Positions 44,080 to 56,492 of a stretch of 64,000 bases of DNA are shown in pieces (the stretch's first letter is position 1; every line of letters begins with the position of its first letter). The notes under the pieces are model-generated. The model saw only the letters and a program-made list of their open reading frames with translations, searched no databases and had not been told where the DNA came from. A program made the position numbers and the translations under genes. Origin of the DNA: Annulohypoxylon bovei var. microspora (lineage: Eukaryota; Ascomycota; Sordariomycetes; Xylariales; Hypoxylaceae); NCBI GenBank assembly GCA_022836615.1, contig MU405395.1:1-64000 (forward strand), given 5' to 3'.

Positions 44080-46295
44080 GAACCCGATTACTAGTCACTC
44101 GAAAATGCCTTCTACGGAATGGCGTTGTGATACTGGTGGGTTGGACGATGGGCACCTGTTTACTTGCAGATACGCGCGAGCTGCCGTATCAGAACTAGCT
44201 ATTGGCTAGTACCGTCGGGCGTAGGAGTGGAGGGGAGGAAGAAGAAGAGGCGATATCCGAGACTCTGCTAGCTGCGGATCCGGATTTGTAAAACTTCAAT
44301 GTACCTGTTCTTTTTTTCAGATCGTAGGATCCCACAAGGTCTGGCTGGGTTGGTCTGTGGGGGAGGGATCCGGCACTGCTTGCTTCGCGGCGCGGTATAC
44401 TGGTGTTGAGGGCGGGTCTTCGCGAAAAAAAAGTGAATGTAATGAATTGCACGAAATGGCTTCTACTTCTGCGGCGTGATATGGCTTGCGGTGCGTGAGT
44501 GACTTGAATGTTGTAGTGTAAAATGCAACGGGGTGGATGAAATTAACATTCCCTCTTCATGCTTTTGTAGTGTTCAACACGGTTTATAAGACTTTCGGTA
44601 TCTAACTTCAGTATTTGGAGATTGGAGGCTATGGTTTGTAAGAAGAGGTAATGGGATAATTCGAGGTATGGAGTTCTTTTCTTGCGGAAACTCTGTGGGA
44701 ATGAAGCCTTTTACTACCTTGATAAGCTCCTTCGAAGCTTGCTTCCAGTGAGTTGAACTACTTGTATGAAGGGTCCGCTCAAAATTATTGATCGCTTTAC
44801 TTCCGAACACGGGAGTGTTGACCCCCTATGATGAACCGTCTTGGCTATCTGCCTACCTACCTGAGTAAGTAGCTAAATAAGAAGATCAGCCATAATTCCA
44901 TCTCATCCAATATATGTAAACGAGAAATCTCGGTTTTTTGCCCCTATTTCCAGATATCATGGTGAATTTGCGACTACCTCCTCTCTTCTCCCTGCTCTCT
45001 CCTAAGAGCCATGCCAGTACTTATCTCAATAGGGGCAAACACTAAGCTTCTCCCATGTCAGACGAATGGCGCGAGATGGGAAAGGGAAGTATCAAGTCCA
45101 TATAACTGCTAATAATAATATAAGGAACATATATGAATGAGAATATACTGTCATTAAACCGTTGATTTCTGTAGGCCCTTCTCTAGCACTATACCAAACT
45201 CGCCTCAGCTGCATTTGTAGGTGGATGATACTCGTTCTCTAGCATACCTAAGAGCTTTCTTAATTGCAAGTGCTATCTAGTAGTATGACCTCTAGTAATT
45301 TGAAAAGAGGTAGCGGTATATTGATATCTAGAATGTTCAAGCAGGTTATGCCTTTGTTCTAGAATTCCCTGGTTGATTTTATTTCTTCAGCTTTAATGTA
45401 TGGTAAAGACGTATTTTTCCTATTAAAATCTATATTGAGACCTTCAGTAATATAAACACCCCTAGAAATTGTATATAACTTACTCGAGTAAGGTATTCTT
45501 AAAATTAGCCTATGATAGTTGAATTAAGATGTTTTAAATGCTTTTAGGTACGTCTCTTGAATTATCCGCACGAGCGTACCCTTTACCCCTTAAAACTGAC
45601 TAGACAAGATCGCAGCCTTCAAGCAATATGCTACTCGCTCCTTGTCATCGTACATACAACCACTCAAAGCATTCACGTATATACACACTTCACAGCCCAT
45701 AAACACTCCTATATATCCACAGCATCCCACCGAGGTTTCATATTTTCATATTGATACATACAGCTAGCTATACAGTACAGCAACGCGTAGATTTCACTGA
45801 CGCGGCCCTGCAACCTCGACAGGTCCTCCTAATACATTCGTAATAAGCAGCAGTAGTAGCAGTAGCAATAATAGTATAAGGTTTTGTAAATGCCTTCAGA
45901 TGCCCAGCTTTTCAAGAACCCATTAGTTATGATCCCTCCATACCTAATGTACACACACGTAAATTCCGCGGGGATCGTACCCGGTGCTCGTAAGATCTAG
46001 TTATCACTCCTAGATCTCCGGCTCTGCTTGGGAGCCCGTACCTAACAAAAGGCCTGGACAGATAGCGCGTCACCGAGGGATAGATGAGCCCCTATTAGCA
46101 TAACCTACATGTCTGCCTGCATAAATCAGAACGCTTCCGCCCGACGTATCACCACGAATTTCCATCGGGTCCGTTGGGACTACCCTCACCGGATAAATAT
46201 GTGTAAAAATCCATGTTATTTATTTGATAAGTTAAACTCGTCTTATCGCATAACGCGGCTATTCAAAGTTGCCACCGGGTGGTGCAGAGATCTCA
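44080..46295. other. Spacer between CAF-1 and eIF4E-like genes
   Basis: About 2.2 kb has no gene. Frames at 44195-44452 and 44574-44810 (minus) show no motifs. A CAGCAGTAGTAGCAGTAG-like triplet run lies at about 45848-45865, and a cloverleaf-like hairpin cluster at 45969-46036. Confidence 0.55.
45969..46036 (-). other. tRNA-like hairpin cluster, probably a degenerate tRNA relic
   Basis: On the minus strand three perfect stems follow one another: GGCTC/GAGCC with a 7-nt loop (D-arm position), AGATCTAG/CTAGATCT with a 9-nt loop (anticodon-arm position), a short variable stretch, and CGGG/CCCG with the 7-nt loop TACGATC (T-arm position; consensus TTCRANY). I could not find a matching acceptor stem, the D-loop lacks GG, and the middle loop is too long, so a functional tRNA is not claimed. 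Confidence 0.3.
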
Positions 46296-47469
46296 CTATG
46301 ATCTCTGCTCATCTTGCGACTGTCGCGTCTTGTTGGTGTGGGTTCGTTTCTCGCCGTGGTGATTCTGCGCCGCCTTCTCGCGGCGCATCTCGTCGATGGC
46401 GGAACGCTGTTGCATGCTAGCGTCGTGGCTCTTAAACTCAATTCGGGTTTCTGACGGGCAGCTAAGCACGCGCCGCATCGTCTCGCTAGTTACTGTAAGC
46501 CGGGTGAGAACTTAGGACGCGGGTCAAGGATATGCATACCGGATCTTGAGGACCTTCTGTCCGGTGCTGCGGGTCCAGATGCTGAGGACATCTTCTCCGT
46601 TGCGCATACTAAGCACAACGCCGCAGACTTCGTCGGCCTCGTCCCCAAACTGATCGCCCACGCAAGCCATCAGGAGATCCTCGTAGTAGCGATCCGCGAC
46701 GCCTTTCTTCAGTCGCAGAACCCACTTGCCGCCCAGCTTGTTCTCGTCATCCTCCCATATCGGACGGATACCCTTCTTGAAGAGGTGGTAGTCTGAGACC
46801 GTAGGGAGCGACGACGGGCGCTTTAGGTGCGAATACGCTTGCCAAAACTCCTCGGCGGTTTTCACCGTCATCATGGCGTGTAAAGTTTTGTCGTATTCGA
46901 TGTACCCATTGGCCTTAGTAATGGGTGGTCGGTACCAGAAAACCCAGTTGTCGCGGAGGGTGTGCGTCGACGGGACGGAACCCTGCAGAGCGCCCATCTC
47001 GGCGATGGAGCCCATCGACGGCTTGCCAGTGGCGGTAGGTCGCATAGCTTCCTTCGCCGACTTCTCGGTGGAAGGAGTCTTAGCGCCAACGACACCCATA
47101 GCTTGCTCGAAGGGATTCCCCTGGGCCTTCGGGGTCTTCGCCGAGCCGAACGACGCGAATGCGCCGGATCCGAGACCAAAGTTGGCCCCTCCGGCGCTGG
47201 TGGGAGACGTCAGGGTACCGCCGGGAGTCGTCGCGTTGAAAGGGTTCGAGCGGCCGTGGGAGGAGCTGCCGCCATTTCTGCGAGCTAAGCTGGAAAAGTC
47301 TCGCGGGGTGGTGGAATTATTATCGGGCTGACTGGGTGTAGATAGCGAAAGATTGCTAACACTATATAATTGAAAAAGGTTAGTGTCAAAGACGGGAAGC
47401 CGTACCATAGGTAGTAGAAACTCGGACTTACTTGTTACGGCGAGTCCATATCGATTCCTGTCTATCCAT
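46296..47469 (-). CDS. eIF4E class II cap-binding protein (4EHP-like, three exons)
   Basis: The product belongs to the eIF4E family, cap-binding proteins that promote or repress translation. Minus-strand exons are 47469-47432, 47361-46540 and 46485-46296, in frame to 349 residues. The N-terminal 140 residues are Ser/Thr/Gly/Asn-rich and disordered (SNPFNATTPGGTLTSP). The core begins at LRDNWVFWYRPP, where WY rather than WF at the first cap-binding site marks class II; then EEFWQAYSHLKRPSSLP, YHLFKKGIRPIWEDDENKLG (second cap Trp), GKWVLRLKKG, VCGVVLSMRNGEDVLSIWTR and the closing IRETMRRVLSCP segment seen in 4EHP. The last acceptor is CTAG at 46487-46486; the CAG seven bases earlier would bring a stop. 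The C-terminal 40 residues are His/Lys/Gln-rich and extend past the fold. Confidence 0.9.
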
Positions 47470-49541
47470 GTTGGGTTCCTAATATGTACGTAGGTAGGTC
47501 TGATCAGGACGAGTATGTCGAAACTCCCCAGTGCCACCAATACTCCCACTTCAATTTAAATTTTATCGATACACCTATCACCTATTCCTCAACTACTTCT
47601 TCGACGGACTCGGTAATATACTACGTGCGAATGGGTTACGGAGAGCTGGCTATTTTGGATTGTCGTATGTAGACGCAGTGACGATACGTGGAGAGAGTAT
47701 TGGCAGGGGAGATATAATTTTTTCTTCTTCTTCTTCTGCGTAATTAGTTGGTACGGATGAATATTATCTTGACGATGCAGAGTTAGATGCGAGAGTGTCG
47801 ATGATGGGATTCGTTAATATCAATATTCGGAGAGCTTCTTTATTCGTAGATCATAGAGAGGAAGTTTTAAATCTGGAGGATTTTAGTCGAGTGGTCGAGA
47901 CGGAAGAATTGGGAAAGTCACACCACGCACACTTAAAGTTACAGTTCGAAATGTTTTCATCAATGCGCCTGGCGACTACCCGACTGCAAGAAGCTAAGGT
48001 TGTTATGTGTGGCGTTTTTCATTGGTGGAGGAGCCCAGAGTGACCTAAAGGGCGCTAACTTGTGCAACTTTTTAGTTGTAACTTGTAACTGTACGCTGCG
48101 GAAGCTGCGAGAGCTAGCGCATGATAGCCCTGTTTGTGTGACTTCCAGTAGGGCCCTAGCTGCCTACCTGCCAGTAATTTTTAACAATGTTCAGCGTTCA
48201 CAAAGTGCATCTACGAGGTCCAGGTACCTGCCCAGTATGGGTTGTACCTTACTCGGTCGAGCGGGGCGGTGAAAGCCGTTCCAAAAAATTGGACGTCATT
48301 ATTCTGCACTTAAATTAAAGTTATGAAAATTTCTCTCTTCTCTTCTTCTTCTTTTTCTCTCTACAGTTAAGACCACCAACTCAAATCATCGCCAGCCTGC
48401 CAAATTTTGATTCTACGCTGCTGACGATTCCGATGTGTGTGTCGAGAGTAAATTCTTTGAATCCCTTGCTTAAAACCATTATCACGAGGGCCCTTAATTG
48501 CTGGCTGCCATGATGCGGTGATGACCTGAAGCAAGTCCGGACATCTAGGATCAATCATATCACCGAATGGAGTATGGAGTGTCCGTCCCCCTTTCCTAAT
48601 GCTCGCCACAAGCGTGGATTACGCCAGCGTTACACAGTATCATAGGTAAGCTTGCGACGCTTTCCTATCACATCTCATTTTGTAGTTCTGATGACTATGA
48701 GCCTGGTAACCCGATGGTGTTCAGCCAACAAAATGTGTAGTCTACCATAATGGTAGCTTGCACATTGGTTGAACTTGCGGAAAACTGGCGAGACTGAACC
48801 TCGTGGCGACACATATCTCGACGTTCGGAGGATATGGTATGGACTTCGCTAACATGAGTCTATAGAATTTATGAACTGGATCTTCGCACCACATGCTAGG
48901 TTTGTACGCGATAATAATAATATCGGTAGTACTCTAAGCTCTGAACATATCATTAGGCGCACCCCGATGCGATAGTGAGTTGCTATTACTAAGGTAGCCC
49001 GGGTAATTGAGTCAGTCGTTGAATGCCTGGGTAGGTAGGTATCTAGGTAATGGATCATGAATAAGCCCTGGTGGTTCATTATGATGGATCGTATGAGAGT
49101 ACAACCCAGGCACACAACAGGATTTGAAGCCTGCAGCATCTAACGCGCATCTAAAGCGCATCAGAGACTTGTCATGATTTGAAGAAAAGTAGAGGTCACA
49201 AATCTAAGCCACATGAATGTCATTCATGTGATTCACAATCAACCTCTATACGTACCAACTCGATGAATTCTATAGTTGCCTAGGGAAACAATTTCTCCGA
49301 CGGAAAAGGGAGCTACCATATTCTACCGCAATAGCGAACAAGTCCTTTTCCAACCACCTCAGTACTATCCATGGATAGCTCTTTCGTTCCTCATAAGGGC
49401 GTCGCATATGCCTCGACTATGAACTACTGCTGACACATGTCATAGTCTCTTCAATTCAACAATCTCTGTCTGCTAGAACATGTGCGGGTTGCTCTGTTTG
49501 GTTCTCCATGTAATAGCGGCGACCTGATCAGGAACACTGAT
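47470..49541. other. Spacer between eIF4E-like and YOP1 genes
   Basis: No convincing gene. A TTCTTCTTC run lies at about 47720-47738 and a pyrimidine tract at 48330-48365. A nearly perfect palindrome with 10-bp arms (CACATGAATG) sits at 49210-49230. Frames at 47795-48043 and 48367-48609 have no family features. Confidence 0.5.
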
Positions 49542-50325
49542 TTACTGATCCTTGCCGAAAGAATCGGCCTTGGCGCGCAGGTTGGAAGCAGTCGAGCCAG
49601 ATTCGTTGAAGTATCGTCCAAGCGCCGGCTGTAGGAAAGATCGGAAGACGAATTGAGAGCCGCTACACTACCGTTAGCATGCGATAAAAATCAGAAGAAG
49701 CGATTGGCTACAACATACTTGAACACGGGCAGCGAGAGCCAGAGTAGGAAGATGAACTTGAAGGTGTAGTAGAAGGGAAACCAGTAGACAACGCTCAGGG
49801 CGCTCTCAAGGACGCTGCGGCATATGGTCAGTAACGTAGAATCGAGGCGGAAGCCCGGCAGTTGCTTGCTTACGTGAAGAACGAAAAGACGACCCAGTAC
49901 TGTAAATAGTTAGTTATTGCACGTATCTGGATAAGGCTGGATGAGGCTAGCGGCGCAAACATACTGTCAACCATTGAGTATCGTCTGTCTTAGTGGTACT
50001 AAACAAGGCAGCTAGGGAGTAATATCCGGGGATTACGAAGCCGGCGAAGTTGGTCAGGAGCTGACCACCAAGGTTGAAGACGATGAAGAAGAAGTAAAGA
50101 GTAGCGACGCCGATGACGGCATAGACCTTGGGGACCGAAGTCTGCTTCTCGATGTTGTTGAGGGCGGGATATTTGGAAAGCTACGTATCTCTGGTTAGTC
50201 TCGAGAAGCATGCGACACAACCAAAGTCGAAATCATCCGTAAGGCTTTGGGGTTTCCTATACGGTGCAGCATACCTCACGATCGAGCTGGGCGACATAGT
50301 GTTGGACACGGTCCTGGGCAGACAT
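49542..50325 (-). CDS. YOP1: Yop1/REEP5-type ER-tubule-shaping membrane protein (five exons)
   Basis: Yop1 (TB2/DP1/HVA22 family) inserts hairpins into the endoplasmic reticulum membrane and, with reticulons, bends it into tubules. Minus-strand exons are 50325-50275, 50180-49965, 49899-49874 (26 nt), 49814-49719 and 49662-49542, closing in frame to 169 residues, the normal family size. Conserved points: LDRELSKYPALNNIEKQTSV at the N-terminus, first hydrophobic hairpin VYAVIGVATLYFFFIVFNLG, then GFVIPGYYSLAALFST, DDTQWLTYWVVFSFFTVLES (family signature across two junctions), and a second hairpin VVYWFPFYYTFKFIFLLWLS. The end is amphipathic (FVFRSFLQPALGRYFNE). The last acceptor is GTGTAG; an upstream GGTAG would shift the frame. 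Confidence 0.94.
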
Positions 50326-52222
50326 GATTGCTGCTGGTTATTGGTAGATAGCTGATAAAGCTGGAAGAGCTGGAAAGGGAAAGGGGATGTAGATTGATTT
50401 TTTTTCTTCTCGAGTCGACAAAGACGTTATGGTTGCGCAGAGGCGGGGGAATGAAGCTGCTGATGTCAAAGCGAAGTAAGCTGTGGTAGTATTTAGGGTT
50501 AGTAAAAAGCCACCTTGCTTAATATGTACACGTAGGAATGGAACTTGAACGACCACCTAAGCACATACTAGGTAGGTAGTGGATCGGAGTCGGCCGGACT
50601 TACGAGAATGAGAGAGAGTCCCAAGTCCCAAGTCTCTGGGATTGTTGCTGGTATGCGGGAAGGGAGGGAGTTATTTGCGCAATGTTTGATATCGATGACC
50701 AAAATATAACCAGACGATTACCTAGGTACCCAACTCAGTAACAAGGTGAAGCTCCGAGAAGTTGCAAGGTTATGTTTGGATTTTTAAAGAGCAAGATTAG
50801 CAACGGGTGGTAGGATGAGCGTAGGTATTGTAGGAAATCGGAAATCGGATTGTGGGAAGGGGAAGTTTAATCCAAGCTACCTACATACATACGTAGTGGG
50901 TAGTAGGAATGACGGAAGGCGGAAGGCGAGCCACGACTATCCATGAGTTCATCCATTATTCATTGGAGGTGGAATCCTTCGGTGTTACACCGACCACATG
51001 CATATCGATGATATTTGATACATATATACATACATATGTATGTATGTACTTCTATACACACAATGTAGGTACTTTGAGCTCTTTCCCGAGCATCTAGTGT
51101 CTCATACCAATAATAAATGTTCCGAGGTACGATGCATGAGTTCGATGTTGACCATAAGATATGTGTGTTTTTGTTCGAGACTGCTGAACATTTACGTAGA
51201 CAATAAAGAAAAAGATGGGGTATAATTGCATCTTTGTTGCCCAAAATTTATACTCATGGGGATATTGAAGCTATACGGACAGTACGGACATCTGGAGTGA
51301 TTATGCGGTTCAGCTTTATGTACATCTATACAAATACATATTAAACCTTAAATATGTAAGTACCTATGTAGACATGTACTTGCAGGTAGAAAGGAATATT
51401 TATCTGTACATTGATATGTAATTCTGATCTAAAAGAACGGCTTAATATCGAGTACCTATACATACCTAGTACTTGATAGTATGCATTCATCACTAAAGGT
51501 AGGTCTGATAGGTACATGTAGGTATATTATAGGCACTTGAAATCAAACCCACCTGCCGGTTGACAGCCAGTTGACAGTAAAAAGGAAACATGTGCAGCAC
51601 CTCCTTATTTAGGTTTAGTGCAAGATGAAAATACTTGGTGCATATAAAATACACCAATGAAAATGCGCAGTTTATTTCGCTCATTCAGTGTTTACCAAGT
51701 GACTTTATGTTTTTATTCAAGCGCTGATCCTCGGTAGCGCGCCTTCAGCCACTAAGCGGGGCTGTTTGGAGTGACTAAGCAACTAGCCAGCTGCCACTTG
51801 CCACCTCCCAGCTGCCAGCTAACCAGCCACACTCGTTGCCCTCGACCAAAGTTTACTTAACCAATTACGCTAGATCCGCCAAGATCCAAATGTCCCGCTA
51901 AACTTCCAACCATCCACGCAAAAGCAAGCAGCTCCACGGTTGCCCCGACGAGAAGTTTCTTGTTGTTTGGTCTCTCAAATCTCAATCCGACAAACTTCAA
52001 CGGCCTTGTCGCTTTCACTGACCTGCACATGCACCATCAAGCACCCACTCTCAATGCATACGCTAAGTGAGAGCAGAGATCTTATCGTGTCTGAATTTTT
52101 TATTCTGGCTTTATTTTAACTGTCGCGCATATTGTTTCTCTACCGATTGGCACCTCTTCCTTCTGTTTATCTGTGGTCGCACACCACGGCTTCGGGGTAA
52201 ACAACCCTACTGTACCAAACAA
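50326..52222. other. Divergent promoter spacer between YOP1 and the RFX gene
   Basis: About 1.9 kb without genes. ACATACATATGTATGTATGT-like microsatellites are at 51022-51050, and TAGGTACATGTAGG motifs at 51500-51525. A CAGCTGCCA repetition lies at about 51789-51822. A 78-codon frame at 52067-52303 overlaps the RFX leader and first exon and is treated as chance. Confidence 0.55.
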
Positions 52223-54901
52223 TGGACGCTGGTATGTATCCCGTCTCATCATGAATCCCCTCGAGACAACATAGCACGATACCTTCTTAGACCCTTGAAT
52301 TAATCAATCCGATTCTTCACCCTCCACGATACTCTTTTCTTTTTTCACTTTCTTATTTCTCTTGTTTTGTTTTGTTTCGTTTCCTTTTATCCTAATCGTC
52401 ACCGTAGATCAGCAGGCTCTAGAAGCCAGCGCAATGGCGCAACACCAATCCCGACATAGGGCCCAATCGCGGGCGTCCACCGCTTCTATTCACAGTATAT
52501 CCACTCAACCCAACCTGGACTCTCAGTCTCACCTGGCTCATCACGCCGCATTTCCCGAGCAATGGATCACCGATCATGGCCAAGCGAGAGATATCGCCGC
52601 CGTACAACAGATGTCAGCCGGAGACATGATCCTCAGACCTGCGTCTCAGCTGCAGGCTCAGCAACCCTTCTCAAACAACTCGAGCATGCACTCGACAGTC
52701 GGCTCTATGTCATACCCTCACCAGCAGCAAAGCCTACAGCATGCCGTGCCTGTCGACTCATTTGGCGCTAATGCAAGTTTCACCGACGGCGACAGCCAGA
52801 TGCTGGATCGCGACGAGGGTGATGAGGTCGAGTCCGTATCTGTAGTCGCCCCCCAGGCTGGCTCGAAGACAGGCTCTAGTCGTACTAGTGCTAACAACGA
52901 GCTCGAAATGCGCCAGCTGTTTAAGGCTAACAAGCATCGCTCCCTCGGAGATGTCGCGATGGAGCTACACGGCAACGAGCGTGGTCCTAATTCTGAACGT
53001 GCGCGGCAGATCTTTGCCATGCTATGGTAAGTTGTGTCGGAGAAGAGCGTGGGCGATTGATCTTTGACAGGATAACTCTAACTTGCTGCTGCTGTAGGAT
53101 TAGTCAAGTCTGTGTGAAGGGAAAGGGCTCTGTCCCCAGGGGTAGAGTCTATGCCTTTTATGCAACTCGCTGTGGGACAGAGAGAATAACAATCTTGAAT
53201 CCCGCTAGCTTTGGGAAGTTGGTTCGTGTTCTTTTCCCAGGATTGAAGACACGAAGACTCGGCGTTCGAGGGGAGTCGAAGTACCACTATGTTAATTTCT
53301 CGCTGCACGACGACCAACCTGAGCTCCGCTCGCCCTCAGTTCAACCTGCGTTGGCCTTTCCCGATTCCGCACCGTTCGCCCAGTCTTTTAACGGTCCCCT
53401 GTCTCAGTCGCCTGCGTTGAACCCGGAGCGGTCGGCCCTTCCGTCTCCTATGCTCGTGCACCAATCCGATAGCCAGGCAGGCGCTCGAACCTTAGCTGGA
53501 GGTTCTCGATCTTACAGCCTGTATAACCAGCCCGACGTGACTGCGCTTGATCAGCTGCAGTCCGCTAACTCTAAGACTAAGCTTCGCTTGGCATTCCTCA
53601 CCGAGGCTGATGAGCCTTCCGTTGTGACGATCACCCTGCCTAGGATCGACGACTTCCTGCCTCCGGGAACAGATTTGGATGCGGCTACGTCTTTGACAGC
53701 CTGTTACCGATCCCACTGCACCTCCCTCATTGAGTGCATTCGTTATTGCAAGGATAAGACCTTCTTTCACACGTACACGTCTCTGCAGGGGATTATGACG
53801 ATGCCGGTGCAGAAGCTGTTTGCCGACCCCAGCATCGCACCGTGGATCGAGGAGTGCGACTTCATGGTCTACCAGCGCATGATGCAGATAATTTCCGTCC
53901 TCACGCTGCAGGTGATCCCGAAGCAGGTCCTTGATGCTCTGAGAAACATCTCGGAACGTCTGGTCTCGCATATCCACACCGTCTTTCAGGGACAACCCCG
54001 TCACGTAGTTCAGGCTCGGGAGGCGCCTGCTACTATCTTTGCTGCTCTGATCGATCGAGCTCTGCGAGTTAACCTCACCGCGCATGCTGCCGCGAGCATG
54101 CTTACGAACTCCGACAACCGCGATCTGATGTACAGCGACTGGATTATGACGGTCAGGATTCGGAAGGTTGCCGAGTGCGTGCCTGCGCGAGGAATGGACG
54201 ACCTCGTTAAGCTATTTCTCTACGAGATCCGCGACTTGATTAGTCCGGTCAATGTTGCGTGGGATATAGAGGTTTTGACCCTTTATGGCGACGTGGCACA
54301 GAGCAAGGGTCAGATTGGTCAGATGAAGCAGGCATCGGACTCTGCTAAGGCGAAGGACAAGGGAGTGCTAGATCCTTGGGTGGCCTTTCTACGATCGCTT
54401 CCTGGTCGTTTCCCGTACGCCTCGCCGGCTGATATTGTCCGATGTGTTCAGCTCGTCGGAACAGCGGTTATGCGTGACCTTACAATGGCCCAAAGTAAGA
54501 GCTTCGGCGTATGGTGGGTCACCAAGTGCTGGATTGACGAGATGATCGGGTTTCTCGCAGAGTACGGTGGTTTCATGACGTCGAAGAATTCTCTATCGGC
54601 GGTGTCTGATGCTCCCAAGCAGTCGGGACATTATCATGGTGTAAGCCAGCAAGGCTTGAGGATCACCAACGGCAACGACGGCTCGAACATGTCTCACGCC
54701 AGCCTTCCTCAGCCGGACCATGTGCCGTTCCCTCAGCAGTTTGATGCCAATGGCCAAGACTCGCTCCATGAGTCCGCAAATCCTGACGATAGTGGGATTG
54801 GGATCAGGACTCCCGAGGAAGACTTTCCCATGGGAAAATTTGACTTCTCGCAGGCCGGTGATCACAACGCGCAGTCTCCCGGTCCGGAGCAGGCCTTGTG
54901 A
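52223..54901 (+). CDS. RFX1: RFX-family transcription factor (three exons)
   Basis: This is a fungal RFX winged-helix factor related to yeast Crt1/Rfx1 and filamentous CPCR1/RfxA, regulators of DNA-damage genes, cell division and morphology. Exons are 52223-52232 (10 nt), 52408-53026 and 53098-54901, in frame to 810 residues. The first exon codes MDA plus one base and is supported by a GTATGT donor directly after it. An N-terminal Gln/Ser/His-rich segment is followed by the RFX DNA-binding domain, here divided by intron 2: FKANKHRSLGDVAMELHGNE, then CVKGKGSVPRGRVYAFYATR, PASFGKLVRVLFPGLKTRRL and GVRGESKYHYVNF (recognition wing). Residues from about 380 onward form the conserved RFX extended region with helices (WIEECDFMVYQRMMQIISVL). 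The end is Gln/Asp-rich and disordered. Confidence 0.94.
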
Positions 54902-56492
54902 TCGGCCATACTCTTTTAACTCATCGTATCACACCTACTATAGCACGATCATCCTCTTCCCTAGGGTTTATACAATACCCGTATACTAATAATCGGCGTT
55001 TCGGACGGAATCTTTGATCGTTTGGCTGGGGGGGATATGGCCAAAACACATGAGGGGATGATAACACGATGATACGATTGACATGATCAACAGATCGGTT
55101 AGGTGATTTCGGCGGAAGTTCTCGGCTGGCATGTGCCTGAGTTGTGTAATCTTGGCATGGAAGGCAATAAGCATACTGGACGCGTGGAAAAGGATCTGTG
55201 AGGTTCGGAGTTTGATTGTTCTGAGACCCTTTCGATTGGAGGGAATTGGTCTGAGGAGTTCGGGGCACAATACCGTGGATATTCCCCCCTGTTTTTTTCT
55301 CCTACCCTGGATAGGAGAGCCTTTGTCTGATACCTAGTTGCCTGAACGCCCACCGATAGTTTTCGTGTACATTTTGTTCACCTAAGCTTTTGGGCTTGGG
55401 CAGTCGGTTAGTCGTGTACTGAATATACGACGAACTGCTATGAACTCTTGTTTGCCTCTTCGTGATTGTCTCTTCCTGAAATATATATACTATGATGTCG
55501 TGCTCTGTACCTAATGGCTGTTCCTTGATCACTCATTTCAATATGCCTACCTACATACATACCTAGTAATTATAGATGGTTGTCTGTCTACCTTCACTAC
55601 CTACCTAATATGTATATTATATATAGGTACGTAATAATTATTCCCTAAGCAGTTAAAACCTGGACTACGCCTGGGCAGCCATAGGATACTTGAGTGACCA
55701 GATCCAATAGGTATTATTAGTTCATAAGCATAAGCCTTAGGTGCCATCTTGTGAATGGGCTGTAGGTATAATCCTACAACCTCTAACTACAGTAACTGAT
55801 GTTAATAGAAACAGGCAAGACACAGTAAAAAGACAACTCACATTACACGTAACTATATATGTAATAACGGATAATGTCTTAGATACGGCTATTAAAGAAG
55901 TAGGTTCACATGCTAGCTCATCAAGGTTAAAAGTGACACCGTACCTGGGAGCCGCTACTAGATTCTTTATCCACTTTTGTGCGAGGTAGTACGTACCGTG
56001 CCTATACTGTCACGTGAGATGCAATCATCCAATAGCGTCGACTGTTTTACTCGTTAGTACCGTGCGGGATCTCTTTTAAACCTTTCCATCTTTGAATAAT
56101 AAAACTCATTTGCATTGGTCGCGCATAGCCTATGCACCTAGCATACCCCATAGTAAATGGATATTTTTTTTCAGTCGTTACCAATTACAGCACCTCCGAT
56201 TCGGGGCATTTGCTGACGAATTAAGGCCAATTCATTTTCATTTCAAGACTTCAATAGCAATTATTTACCCTGAAGTCTCATTACTTACCTATTATCCATT
56301 ATTCTCCTTTTCACTTAGTGTTTTTTTACGTTCTAAATCGTTGGCATTGTTTCTTTTCTGACGATTGAACCCCCCGGTTACATTGAATCTGCCCCGCGAT
56401 CGTTAAATTTTTATCACTTTTTATCAATTTTGTGACGTCGTACCAGAGGGGTATCAACGCTCAGGAGCAAGGAGTTTGCTCTTCAGCCTCTC
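54902..56492. other. Spacer between RFX and aspartokinase genes
   Basis: No gene is supported. TACCTACATACATACC microsatellite pieces are at about 55547-55563 and TACCTACC around 55600. The 300 bp before the aspartokinase start have several ATG-led frames but no motifs. Confidence 0.55.
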
